Source of the DNA: Drechslerella dactyloides
Lineage: Eukaryota; Ascomycota; Orbiliomycetes; Orbiliales; Orbiliaceae
Assembly: GCA_020064725.1 (NCBI GenBank)
Contig: JAGTWJ010000010.1
Location: 1,674,001 to 1,738,000, forward strand
Reading direction: 5' to 3'
Length of the DNA: 64,000 nt
Shown here: in pieces, positions 37,753 to 48,535 of the stretch
Position numbering within the stretch: position 1 is the first letter of the stretch
How the letters are laid out: every line of letters starts with the position of its first letter
Made by a program: the position numbers and the translations under genes
Notes under the pieces: generated by a model
What the model saw: the letters and a program-made list of their open reading frames with translations, nothing else
Told to the model about the DNA's origin: nothing
Databases searched by the model: none

Positions 37753-40521
37753 TCATTGAAAATATATATCGTCATCTTCGAATTCGTCAATTTCGTCATC
37801 ATCGTCATCTTCGCCCATCACCCAATCGTCGGCATTCTCAGCAGATGATAGAGCGATATTACTGGGTTCACTATTCATATCATCGTTGTCTTCGAGACTG
37901 ATAACGCTTCCACTACCTTCGCTCTCCTCAAGAGTATTCAATTCGGTGAAACTCTCAGACGAGGCGAACGTTGAAGCGGTGCAAACACTGCCGACACCCG
38001 CACTGCTGATGTTGATTGTCATTCCTTCGTCGACAGCGGAATCGGAAACGCCTCGATTTGGTATCGCAGTTTTGCTAAAGTTGGCATTTGGAGCTGCTTC
38101 GCCACCTGACCACAACGGCATAAACGCACGCTCTGATTCCTCCAAGCAGGCCAGTGATTCTTCGAGCAGAATTGGCTCGAAGACGATATTTCGAGCGGTC
38201 ATCTCTGCACATTTACTTTTCAGATACGTTTCGCAGAGTCGCAAGATGGACAGCATGCCATTCGGAATCTCGATGGTTCTTTGGAGCGTATCAAAAAGTG
38301 CAGGTTTTGTGTCGTTCTGGCGGCTGTGTAGGTTGTCGCCGGACGAATTAGTGGTAGACACCGATTGGCGAGCCTCTTGTAGCTGTCGTTGTTGGACCCG
38401 ATTCAGATGCCGATGGTTGCGAAGGTGGACTTTGAAGTTTTCGAGGGATTCGCCAGGGCCTGGGAAGTATAGCATATCCGGACAGTCTAAGCATCGAATG
38501 CGAGGCTCTGGAGACCGTGTTATATCATTTTGCGGGTGATGCATCAAAGCCCAAAAGTAGGCAGGGTTCTGTCCATGGCTGAGCACTGCGAGATCTCGGA
38601 CAAGCCATACCGGGACAGCTGGGTCGGATTTTGGGTACAGCGGGGTGGAGGGTTGCTCATATGAGCCCTCTGTGGCGTCTCCGCCTTCAGTGCTGTATCT
38701 GGTGGTGGCTTGGTTGTCGAAGCCAGTTTGGCTGGTTATGGTTTGCCGACTTAGCGTGTTGGAATTGGCTTCGCGCCATCCAGTCCACCAGTCCGTAGGT
38801 TTGTTCTCCAAGGAAGCTAAGGAATCATCCAGCTTCGCTAAAAAGCTGGACGAGGCGGGTTCTGGCTTGATGACGGACTCTTTACTCGGACCGGCCTCGA
38901 TATTCTCAGTAACATGTTCGACGTCTACTTTCATCTCATCGTTGCTCGCACGTGTGTAAATTATCTCCGCGTCGTTCATACTTGTCATCTCGCTTTGTGC
39001 ATCTTCGATATCTCCAGCAAACATGGCATTATCATCCTCTGCGGCCGTGTTCTGGGTGACTGAAGCGACAGGACGACGTGGGGCTCCGAGCCTGACGTCT
39101 GCCCACAGGTCGTCATTTCCAGCTGCGGCGCCGACTGGTGATGATGCCTCCCAAAGTTGCCAATATTGTGTAGCGGAGGTTAGATAGTTCCATGCCGATT
39201 GGTCCAGGCTCATGGCTGAGAAAAAAGAGGAGTCGCCGCAAAAGATGGCGTTTTGGAGCCCGAGCCAGGTGCTCCTCATCGTGGTTTGCTTGGGGTTAAT
39301 CCCATCGAACCCGCCAGTGAACTCCATTTGCCGCGTAATGTAATTTCGCAAGGCTTTCCGAAAACAGTCGAAATTATAGTAATCAAGAGGAGAGGTCTCT
39401 GGAGAGATTGGAGGGAGATACTGGTCCACCCACTCAAGTCCAAAAAGGTCTTGGAATTCTTTTTCAACGCGCGTGATGAATGCAACTGCGGCGTCCAATG
39501 CTCCCGGAATATTTGTCGCTTCCTGGGGGTCGTTGCTATACTTCATGACGGCTGCGGCAAACGCATCGGAGGCGATAGTCGCCAATCCAGCTTCGATGGC
39601 TACCTGCCAGATGAAGGAGGGGTGGCTTTCGATCATGAGAGAATTGGCAAATATCCATCTCGCGATGTAATCTCTGGTAGCATCCGTAGTCCCGAAAGCG
39701 ACCGAGAGACAGTGGAGTGTGTACCAATCGACTGTAGTCTGGATGAGGGGGTCGATTCCGTGAAGAATATGAATGAGTCGCTCGAGAGTCGAGATATGGC
39801 GACCAAATGTATACGGCTCTAGAGCGGTGTGACTATCACCAGTTGATTTCGCTGTGCCCCATTGCGCCTGGCGAAATTCTTCCAGTTGCTGCTGGGCCTC
39901 GTATATATAGAGAGGGGGCGATTCGTCGACCAAGTTGGATTTCCATTGAAGGACGACGTCAGGACACCAGAGCTTCTCCTGCCATTCTACAGCCTTGTCC
40001 CCTTCATCCTCGGGAGTAAGGTCAAGGACGAATCGAATGCCCGCCGGGAGCTTGCCGCCGACTAATTGGGGCTTTTTCTGTTTAATCAACCTATTGAAGA
40101 TACGCTGTTGCATAGAGGGGGCGAGAAGTTGTTGGAAAACCGGTGAATTCGAGGACGTAAGATTCGACGAGAAGACTCTAAGAGGAGGGGAGACATTGTT
40201 GGGTGCGAATTTTGAAGATGGATGATTGAGGTAGATTAGAGTATCCCCATCCTGGAGCTGAAGTAGTGGGAGTGGGGCGCCAGCAGTATGAGGTGAATGT
40301 TGATGCAATAAGGAACTGTGACTGGGCTGGTCAGAGGCTAGGTCAACGTCGAACGCGGAAGCACCGATGGTGGAGGTGGAGTTATAGCTTGCAAAGCTTG
40401 CTGTTGACGTGGTTTCGGTGGAGGCCTCGCTGGCGGCGTAGGCAGACGAGGCGGCGGACGGCGGGCCGCAGGGCAGCGTCAGCACAACAGGCCGACCGCC
40501 CGGGGTCGATCGCGAAGACAT
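37753..40521 (-). CDS. 922-residue intronless protein with BTB-like N-terminus and C2H2 finger
   Basis: A single long exon with an ATG at 40521. After a Ser/Thr/Ala-rich start, residues about 75-125 carry LQDGDTLIYLNHPSSKF, PPLRVFSSNLTSSNSPVFQQLL, resembling the BTB-like opening of the gene at 9727-12550. A large helical region follows (EWQEKLWCPDVVLQW, LERLIHILHGIDPLIQ, IARWIFANSLMIE, VDQYLPPISPETSPLDYYNF). Near residues 675-700 is CLDCPDMLYFPGPG and then H...HRH spacing, a likely C2H2 finger with an enlarged loop. The protein ends in an Asp/Glu run (EDDDDDEIDEFEDDD). The function is unknown; nuclear localisation is a fair guess from the finger and acidic tail. The absence of introns over 2.7 kb is unlike its neighbours. 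Confidence 0.8.
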   Translation of the reverse strand: MSSRSTPGGRPVVLTLPCGPPSAASSAYAASEASTETTSTASFASYNSTSTIGASAFDVDLASDQPSHSSLLHQHSPHTAGAPLPLLQLQDGDTLIYLNHPSSKFAPNNVSPPLRVFSSNLTSSNSPVFQQLLAPSMQQRIFNRLIKQKKPQLVGGKLPAGIRFVLDLTPEDEGDKAVEWQEKLWCPDVVLQWKSNLVDESPPLYIYEAQQQLEEFRQAQWGTAKSTGDSHTALEPYTFGRHISTLERLIHILHGIDPLIQTTVDWYTLHCLSVAFGTTDATRDYIARWIFANSLMIESHPSFIWQVAIEAGLATIASDAFAAAVMKYSNDPQEATNIPGALDAAVAFITRVEKEFQDLFGLEWVDQYLPPISPETSPLDYYNFDCFRKALRNYITRQMEFTGGFDGINPKQTTMRSTWLGLQNAIFCGDSSFFSAMSLDQSAWNYLTSATQYWQLWEASSPVGAAAGNDDLWADVRLGAPRRPVASVTQNTAAEDDNAMFAGDIEDAQSEMTSMNDAEIIYTRASNDEMKVDVEHVTENIEAGPSKESVIKPEPASSSFLAKLDDSLASLENKPTDWWTGWREANSNTLSRQTITSQTGFDNQATTRYSTEGGDATEGSYEQPSTPLYPKSDPAVPVWLVRDLAVLSHGQNPAYFWALMHHPQNDITRSPEPRIRCLDCPDMLYFPGPGESLENFKVHLRNHRHLNRVQQRQLQEARQSVSTTNSSGDNLHSRQNDTKPALFDTLQRTIEIPNGMLSILRLCETYLKSKCAEMTARNIVFEPILLEESLACLEESERAFMPLWSGGEAAPNANFSKTAIPNRGVSDSAVDEGMTINISSAGVGSVCTASTFASSESFTELNTLEESEGSGSVISLEDNDDMNSEPSNIALSSAENADDWVMGEDDDDDEIDEFEDDDIYFQ

Positions 40522-43500
40522 GATTGCCAGACGATAGCTTTACGAGAACCCAAGGAATCACTTGTGCAAAGATAATGGAAGTTGAAGAAGAGAGATAAGT
40601 TGAGCAGTTCAGTTACAACTGGGCTGGCACCGGAGGTATTAGCTAGAATAATATCGATGGCGGGGCTATTTTATGCTGCTTTGGATGACTCCTACCAATT
40701 GCCAAACGAGCCTCGAAGGATCCAGCTCGATACCCGATTCTAGCTACGTGCTGTGCCCGGCGATTGCAGCGTCAGAGCCAGCAAACAATTAAGTCGTTGG
40801 TCAACTAGCAGAAGACGTGGAAGGCTAGGAGGGAATCTGCCGGATATATATAGAAGGAAGTGCCCGAACGAGGACGAGAACATTCACAGGGTCACTCTAT
40901 CTCAATGGTCGCGCGGTCCGGAAGTTGTGGCCGTGCATTATTTGTCGATGGGTCAACGTTTGAACTCGCGAGCCAAAGCCGCACAAATTTCAGCTTCGGA
41001 AGGTTTGGTCCAGCGCGCCCGCCTAGCGAGAATCGATCTCACACTTCTATGGCCGTATTGGTTGAGAAAGGATCATTATATAAGTAAGAAGTACGTATGC
41101 CCTCCATCGAAGATCCAGCTTTCAGACCCGTATTAAGGTTGCACAAAGACGCATGGATGTAAGCGCGTGTATGTTCGGGTTAGCTCCGCGAAGAATCAAG
41201 CCACCAGAGCTGCAGAGCTCAAGTGCAGGTACTATTTGACCAACCGGCCACAATCGCGCATGTATCAGTGCGTAAAACAACCCAGACTATATCCATTTTA
41301 TCTATTTTGCCTCATCAGTTGTGTTAGTTCTATATACGCGGTTTCGCATATCCTCTCTAAGTCGTGCGCTATATATATATGTCGAAGCTTGTTTCAGGTT
41401 GACCCGAGACTGGGTTGACCGCTTCGCGGGCACGAAGGCTTATGATATCCGGAACTATCCAGTTTGGCTAGCTAGGCCACCGGCACCCTCCGCCAATCTG
41501 AGTTTGTGGCCACCATTGCCTTGGCATTATAGCCAACCACCCATACAGAGAAGAAATTGATATTTTCAATGGATCTATCTTTGTCATTTTGCTGAGGGGC
41601 GTATCTTCGCGGTAACGAGACTCATGGCCAGTACACAGCGTAGGTACTTGCATCGGCAGAAAGATAAGCTTGTAAATTTATTTACTGGATTTATGCCAAT
41701 ATGCATTGCCGTTCAAAACTTACAAAGGGTCATATTTGGCGAAGCTTGTAGATCGCTCCAACGATGGATCCGACCAGATCGAGAATTTGGGGCAATTTTG
41801 GACAGACAACTAGTTAACTTAGCTCTATTTGCGGATGTTCGCTGTGAGCGGGATTCGACATGTCGACATAATTATCAAGCTATAGTAGGCCACAAATAAT
41901 ATTCCAATAAATGAACCTCTTTGAGCTCGCCTTAATTAGCTTGTGCATGCTGTCGACGTGATAGCGAGTTCAGCGATATACGTAAAAATAGACACGTTTT
42001 CCTTAGGAATTAATATTGTCGATAGCATTTGGAGACCATATGGATTGCTTTTGCTTACAGAACGAGGCTATCGGTTTGTATAAGTTATCTAGATTCTTGG
42101 CATAGTACATAAATATGTTTTCGGATTACCATCTAATGCTTAAATCTGGCAACACCAATGAGACTTCGGGTTGAATTGTTCCTATCGATGTCGGATTTTA
42201 TAAAAAGATTTAGAGATCATGACCTCATATGATCATGCTTCATCGTACCAAAGACAAATGAAATCATTCACGGCTGCAAGTATCTGTCGATACACGTACC
42301 AGCAAGTAAAACCCCCAGCTCTGGATATCTTGATTGGTTAAGTGAGCAGTTAAGATGACTTCTATCAAGTATGTGTACTGCACAAGCAAACTCCTTTCCT
42401 TTGCATGCGGGGATTTTGCGGACCTGGAGCTGTATAAGCCGCAGCAACTGCTTTTGTGCTGCTCGTGTGTCAAAATCTAAATTAATAAATCGGATCTAGA
42501 GACCACTAATGTTCAATGCAACTAAGACAGCTTGTCGCGGTACGTGGACAATTGATACTTTGCGAAGAACAAGGTTCAATGGTTGGTATCTATAAGCCTA
42601 CCCATCATGGCATATAACTAGTCAGCCTTGTCATGGAAGTATACAGTCGGCTCCGCACGCGATCCGTCGTACTATCGTGCGCGTGCGGTTTCGAGACACA
42701 TGCTAGTTCCTTGACAATGAGCTGCTCGGTTATGAGACGAGTATGCTTTGATAGCAGTACTTATCTCGAGGCGGGGAAGTATGCCAACTGCGAAGGTTTC
42801 ATCAAAACCGTTGCGCAATTGCCAACCTGCTAGGTGGCCATGATTCGGATCCGGATTCCCGGGACATCATGACTATCGGCCTTTTTATAAATTTAATTAT
42901 TGGACTATGCTAGCATGCTCTGCAATTTACGTCCGGTCTGGAAGGAGACTATTGCATCTCGGTACCTGCAGATCAGATAAATTTGTCGGCATATACTTTG
43001 ATCGCAGGACACAAAAAAAAACGAAATCAAAGGCATATTATATGTTGTGGAAGGCGTATGGCTACGACTAGCATTGGAATGCCGCGAATGCCGCGAGGAA
43101 GTGGCGTCGAGATTCATGTGTGTTGCGGGCGTGGTTGCAAGCTAGCTAGCTAGGTGGCTTATGCAAGCAGAGACAGCGCGCGGCGCCAATGCGACGCCAC
43201 AGCCACACTCCCTCTAGCTCCCCACTTCGGCACATGTGCGTGTCTGAGCTTTGTAATTGCACCAGCTGGCAGCTCTCTGATGCGGGCAAGGCAAGGCAAG
43301 GAGCTGGAGGGCTGGGTGCTGTAGCTAAGTTGGCCAGGCTGGTGTAAACCGTCGGAGCGTGTAAGCGCAGGATTTATCTATCGGTTGTTGGCCAGATTCT
43401 CCCCCTCCTCCTCCTCACCTCTGCTCTCCCCTTTTCCCACCCAGCTGTTCATCCTACCAACTATCTTATAAACCTACGATACTCTCGAGGGGCCCTATCT

Positions 43501-43547
43501 GCTTCTTACCCCAAAGTGATAACCGTTATATACGCTTCACCGAAACA
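40522..43547. other. 3-kb gene-poor block, AT-rich in the middle
   Basis: This holds the promoter of the minus-strand gene ending at 40521 and that of the epimerase/reductase gene at 43548. The part from about 41900 to 42600 is distinctly AT-rich. A 91-codon frame at 41624-41899 begins with ATG but has no recognisable domain. No transposon motif was seen. Confidence 0.5.
43399..43440 (+). promoter_or_regulatory. Pyrimidine-rich core promoter tract
   Basis: An almost pure C/T stretch (CCCCCTCCTCCTCCTCACC and onward to TTTTCCCAC) lies about 110-150 bases before the ATG at 43548. CT-rich tracts just upstream of transcription starts mark many well-expressed genes of filamentous fungi. The assignment rests on position and composition only. 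Confidence 0.5.
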
Positions 43548-44829
43548 ATGGCTGGAGACAAGTTCTTGATCTGGGGTGGAGAAGGCTGGGTATGCTCCAA
43601 CTTGCCACAATACCCCCCCTCAATCTTCCATCCGCAGAAATTCTAACTCGTCCAATTGGGTCCGTTTCTAGGTTGCTGGGTAAGATGGAGACCTCAATCT
43701 GAGAATACTACACAGGGCAGGAGCCTTGCCATTGATGGTTCACCGATTCTGACGCGTATCTTCACGCGATATGTTTGCTCTAGGCACCTCAAGGAGCTTC
43801 TTCAGAAGCAAGGCAAGGAGGTCTACAGCACCACGGTCCGCATGGAGAACCGGGAGTCCGTCCTGGCAGAACTCGAGAAGATCCAGCCGACACACGTACT
43901 CAATTGCGCTGGTGTCACTGGAAGACCTAACGTCGATGTAAGTGGACAGTCTCATAATCATCTCCTTCCCCACTTGCCCCCAATGCTTAGCTGCTAAACC
44001 CATTCGCGTGCTAGTGGTGCGAAGACAACAAGGAAGCCACCGTCCGCAGCAATGTCATTGGAGCTCTGAACTTGACAGACTGCTGTTGGCTGAAGGGAAT
44101 CCACATCACTGTCTTTGCGACAGGATGCATCTACCACTATGATGATGCCCATCCTATCGGAGGAAAGACCTTCACGGAAGAGGACCCGGCCAACTTCTCC
44201 GGTAGCTACTATTCCGCCACCAAATCCAAGGTGGAAGAGGTATGAAATTAATCTCTACTTGGCCTAAAGTTGGAGCTCGATCTGACCATGAATCCGCAAT
44301 GTCATAGATCATGAAGCAGTACAGCAATGCACTGATCCTGCGACTTCGGATGCCAGTTTCCGATGACTTGCACCCAAGGTCCTTCGTTACCAAGATCGCC
44401 AAGTACGAGAAGGTTGTCGATATCCCCAACGTAAGTTCCCATTCTCTCCAAACCCGCGTCTAGGGTTCGTGCCTATGCGACGCCGCTGACAGTCTGCCGC
44501 AGAGCAACACTCTCCTCACCGATATGCTCCCGGCCTCGATCCTGCTCGCCGAGCACAAGGATACTGGTGTCTACAACTTCACGAACCCAGGCGCCATCTC
44601 CCACAACGAGGTCCTTGACTTGTTCGCCAAGTATGTCCGCCCTGGCTTCACTTATAAGAACTTCACAGTGGAGGAACAGAGCAAGATCCTGAAGGCTGGC
44701 AGGAGCAATTGCGAGTTGGACACCACAAAGTTGGTGAAGAAGCTCAAGGAATACAATTATGAGATTCCAGAGGTCCACAAGGCCTACGAAGAGTGCTTCA
44801 AACGCATGGCTGCAGGTGGAACGAAATAA
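43548..44829 (+). CDS. Nucleotide-rhamnose synthase/epimerase-reductase (NRS/ER)-type protein
   Basis: Exons 43548-43589, 43672-43679, 43784-43937, 44015-44239, 44308-44430 and 44503-44829 give 292 residues, all joins in phase. Exon 2 is only 8 bases (GTTGCTGG); it supplies the VAG of the NAD(P)-binding loop GGEGWVAGHL. Catalytic YSATK (Tyr-x3-Lys) is present in SGSYYSATKSKVEE. Other family blocks are LNCAGVTGRPNVDWCEDNK, RSNVIGALNLTDCC and FATGCIYHYD. The family makes dTDP- or UDP-L-rhamnose from the 4-keto-6-deoxy sugar nucleotide by 3,5-epimerisation and 4-reduction, in the cytosol. Plants fuse this domain to a dehydratase; fungi usually encode it alone, as here. The dehydratase partner is not in this window. 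Rhamnose feeds cell-wall or exopolysaccharide. Confidence 0.9.
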
Positions 44830-45533
44830 GCATACGGAGAGAATCGCATAGGCACCCGGTCGCGATATTCTGAACGCCCTGTTGTGTTGCAGCGCAAAAA
44901 CCAATATGTAGAATTATCATTGATACCTGTTCACTCCGGAGCGGTCAAAATAAATGCATGTTGAAGCCGCGGAACAAGCTTTATTCATTGCGATCATTGA
45001 TCTTACGTATCTGCCATTAGCCAGTGGATCACGCCTTTGTCCGTAGGTATATGAAGAATATATAGAACTGCCAGTGCCTTCCAACGCCGTGTTACGACGC
45101 CGATACGCTGCTTTTGTCTACGGAACCTCCTGGGGCGATAGCATCATTAAGCAGGCGGCCCGAATGTCACGGCCAAGAAGAGAGCGCTGGCTGGTGACGC
45201 CGGCGCTCGCTTCGGGCATCCGCTTGCGTAGCCTTGCAACAACCGCAAAACGTCCTTTGCTGTCTTTTCATCGCATCTCCACCGCCCAACAACCACCTCT
45301 ATTCCTCGCAACTGAAGCTTGTCAGACGTCTATCGGGCCTCAGGCGAAATACTTCATTCCCTATCTTTGCCCGGAAGGCTTGTAAAGCTTCGTCTACCAC
45401 GTTTTCCGCAGCTGCGACCTTCCCGACGAGCCCCGCCACTCTTTCTTGACCACTGCCCGCCACCATCTCAGACCCCGCCAGCTCCGGTCATCTTTCCTGA
45501 GCGCACTCTTTCTCCTCCGACACATCGCTCCCC
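44830..45533. other. Intergenic stretch upstream of the DnaJ gene
   Basis: This is about 700 bases containing the 3' UTR of the reductase gene. Close to the DnaJ ATG (45380-45530) it is C/T-rich, as in other promoters here. The open frames crossing it are compositional. Confidence 0.5.
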
Positions 45534-47708
45534 ATGGTAGCGGACACCGAATACTACGATCGCCTTGGCGTCACGCCTGTCGCCACAGAGCTCGAAATAA
45601 AGAAGGCATACCGAAGACTCGCAATCACACATCATCCCGATAAAAATCCTGGTGATGAGACTGCCCACACGAAGTTCCAGCAAATCAGCGAGGCTTATCA
45701 GGGTATCTTTCTCTCCCCCCAAGGTTCAAAGCTGCACCGACAGAAACTGTCACCTGGGCTAGCACGGTAGCTCAGCTCATTGTTTCTTGAGATGGCCACG
45801 GCTAACGAATTTCCCGCTTCGCCGGATCGAATATACTAGTGCTGAGCAACAAGGATTTGCGGGCGGCGTACGACAAGTATGGACGAGATAAAGCTATGCC
45901 CGATGCTGGGTTCGGTACGATACGCACGGCTATTTCCCTCAACAGACTGAAAAGGGCGATATCCACCTCTAGAGATACATCATACTGATTGGAGGTGCTC
46001 TTCTAGAGGATCCGAATGAGTTCTTCTCGATGATATTTGGCGGAGATGCTTTTGAGTACTGGTGAGATCTCTGTCTTGCCTTCGTCACAATATGCTTGCA
46101 CAAAATCACTAGCTTTGATAGCGAACTGACACCCCATCCGCAGGATTGGTGAGATTTCTCTCATGAAAGACCTCACCAAAACCATGGAGATCGCCATGAA
46201 AGATGTCGACCTGAACGAGGATGACCCGGAGGCGGTTCAAAAGGCAGCCGAAGCAGCACAGGCACAAGCCGCCGCCTCACATGCCCCTCCAAATGCTTCA
46301 TCAGGCACTGAACCAGATGCTGGGCCGACTGCTGGGCCGACTGCGGGGCCGACTGCTGGACCAACCGCTGGACCGGCCGCTGGACCGGCCGCTGAACCGG
46401 CCGCTGGACCAGGCGCTGGACCGTATGCCGGGCCGACCGCTGGACCGTATGCCGGGCCGACCGCTGGACCGTATGCCGGGCCGACCGCTGGACCGTATGC
46501 CGGGCCGACTGCTGGACCGTCGTCCCCGAAAAGCACATCACCTGGAGGGGCCACTTCTCCTACTTCCCCATCATCTAAACCGACAAGCCCATCGCCCGAT
46601 TCCTCAAGTGCCTCGCGGGTACCTTTCCGCCAAGCTCTTTTGGATAAAACAGATGACGACCATCGCCAACAAGTCCTCATGGATGAGAAACTTAAGAAAG
46701 AGAAAGATAATTTGACTAAGGAACAGCGGCAAAAACAGCGAGATGAGCTTCTCGCTTTCGAAAAGGAGAGAAGAGAAATCAGAGAGAAACGCGTGTCCAC
46801 GCTGATGAAGAACCTGGTTAATAAACTGAGTATCTGGACGGAGACGGACGGAGATCCCGAGCTCACGAAGAGTTTTGAGGACAAAATCAGGTACGAGGCG
46901 GAGAATCTAAAGATGGAGAGTTTTGGCATCGAAATTTTGCATTGTGCGTAAACCTCCTAAGTTACCTTCCGGACCCACCTATTTCCAGTTCTATAGAACG
47001 GTTTTGTAAAACTGACATTCGGTGAACATAGCGATTGGTCAAACATACACCATGAAAGCGAGTACATATCTCAAGTCACAAAAGTTTCTCGGTATTCAAG
47101 GATTCTTTAGTCGCATGAAAGACCGAGGAACAGTCGTTAAAGAGACGTGGAATACCATCTCCTCTGCTATAGATGCCCAGGTGGAAATGGAGAACATGTC
47201 CAAACTCGAAGAGGCGGGCGGCGAAGACTGGACCGATGAGAAAAAGATGGAATACGAACGTAAGGTCACAGGCAAGATCTTGATGGCGGCATGGAGGGGT
47301 AGCCGGTTCGAAATTCAGGGTGTGCTCAGAGATGTGTGCGACCGCACGCTTTATGATAAGAGTGTTAGCCAAGAGAAGCGAATTCAGAGGGCACATGCAC
47401 TACTCATGATCGGGAAAATATTCAGCGAGGTTAGTAGCCCATTCTTCCTTGTCTTCCTATTATCTCCGGATACGCCCAACCTTGTTCACGTGTTTTCTAA
47501 CTGTGTTGTCATTCTTTAGGCACAACGAGACCCAGATGACGAAGCGGGCGAAGGTGTGTTCGAATCATTGGTCGCAGAGGCGGCACGAGATAAGGAAGAA
47601 AAGAAGAACAAACGGAAGGAAGGCAAAAAGGGCGGATTGTTCGGCCATAGTAACTCAAGCGCCACTACCAGCACCGATGGTGGACCCTCCCACGTCAAAG
47701 CCACGTAG
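45534..47708 (+). CDS. Caj1/Djp1-like DnaJ (Hsp40) co-chaperone with DnaJ-X domain
   Basis: Exons 45534-45702, 45840-45914, 46007-46061, 46144-46943, 47032-47429 and 47520-47708 give 561 residues, every join in phase. The J domain (residues 1-75) has YYDRLGV, KKAYRRLAITHHPDKNPGD with the Hsp70-stimulating HPD at 34-36, and YDKYGRDKAMPDAGFEDP. FFSMIFGGDAFEYWIGEISL follows. The middle carries a 67-residue Gly-Pro-Thr/Ala repeat (see separate entry), then a charged coiled coil (REIREKRVSTLMKNLVNKLSIW). The DnaJ-X domain follows: ESFGIEILHSIGQTYTMKAS, SQKFLGIQGFFSRMKDRG and ILMAAWRGSRFEIQGVLRDVCDRTL. This architecture is that of yeast Caj1 and Djp1; Djp1 assists peroxisomal import and mitochondrial-precursor handling. 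The Lys-rich C-terminus lacks a CaaX box. Which paralogue it matches is unclear. Confidence 0.9.
46319..46519 (+). repeat. In-frame GPTA/GPYA minisatellite
   Basis: A 12-base unit encoding Ala-Gly-Pro-Thr (with Ala, Tyr and Gly variants at the fourth place) fills 201 bases, about 16.75 units. From 46421 on, a higher-order 24-base unit starting ccgtatgccgggccgaccgc and encoding Pro-Tyr-Ala-Gly-Pro-Thr-Ala-Gly repeats at 46421, 46445, 46469 and 46493, nearly identical each time. Near-identity of the last copies suggests recent expansion. All reading frames on both strands are open across it, a result of the repeat composition. Confidence 0.9.
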
Positions 47709-48535
47709 GACAAAAGGCGGATTTGGAAGTCTGGCGGCCGTGACTGGTACAAATGGCTGACTAAATGAGAGTCGCCATATGCCCATTCGGTGCGATTGAT
47801 GCATGAGTGGCAGAAGAATCGGCCCGTTGCCTTTCTATGCACAACATCAACGCGGCGTCATGTGTCAGGTATAGCCATGCAACTGCTCTTCTGCGAAAGA
47901 TTTGCTTGGCATATTTGCTCTCGGGTTTCAACTTTTTCTTTGATCACTTGTCCTTTGTTTAGTGTTATAGGGCTTGATATCTTGTTATCCATCTTACGAG
48001 TCTCACAAGCTCCTTGCTGCTTAGACTAGCGACTGTTTTTCTGAGAATACACTCAGCTGCTCCGTGAAACAAGACCATGCGGTGACACATACTTAGATGC
48101 CTTTGGCAATATGCTGTTCCTGTACATGTAATTAAAGGGGCGCTGGGTCATTGATATCTACTTTTACGATGGAGAACTTTGATCATACGCAGGCCGCTGG
48201 GCCATAGGTAGCTATACAGGGCGATACTCGTTGGATGGCACAAATCAATATTATATTATGCAGTCATCAAGTATGGAACCCGTGCCAATTAATCGTCTAA
48301 TATGTATTGTGGTATCCCCATTTTCTATCAAACTAAAACTTATATGTATTTTTTATGTAAAGACAAAGAAACAAATCTGCATTCCAAACAAGGGTATGCT
48401 AACTTTCGTCATATTTGAAATCAGATTATACCAAATATAGACAGTCGGCCGTCCTATTCGGCCACAGCTTTGAGCGGCCTGGAATCCAAACCTAGCTCAA
48501 TTTCCTCGATCGAGTTGATCGAGACGTCGAGTTGA
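47709..48535. other. Convergent 3'-3' intergenic stretch
   Basis: This is about 830 bases between the DnaJ gene and the converging ABC transporter gene. No gene is supported. It is AT-rich at 48240-48440. Confidence 0.5.

Noticed and set aside
41624..41899. 91-codon plus-strand frame with an ATG
   Set aside because: No domain or splice structure; lies in an AT-rich gene-poor block.
46237..46929. 230-codon minus-strand frame (and a 164-codon plus-strand frame at 46221-46715) across the DnaJ gene
   Set aside because: They are open only because the GPTA repeat is stop-free in every frame; the DnaJ gene is clearly coding on the plus strand.
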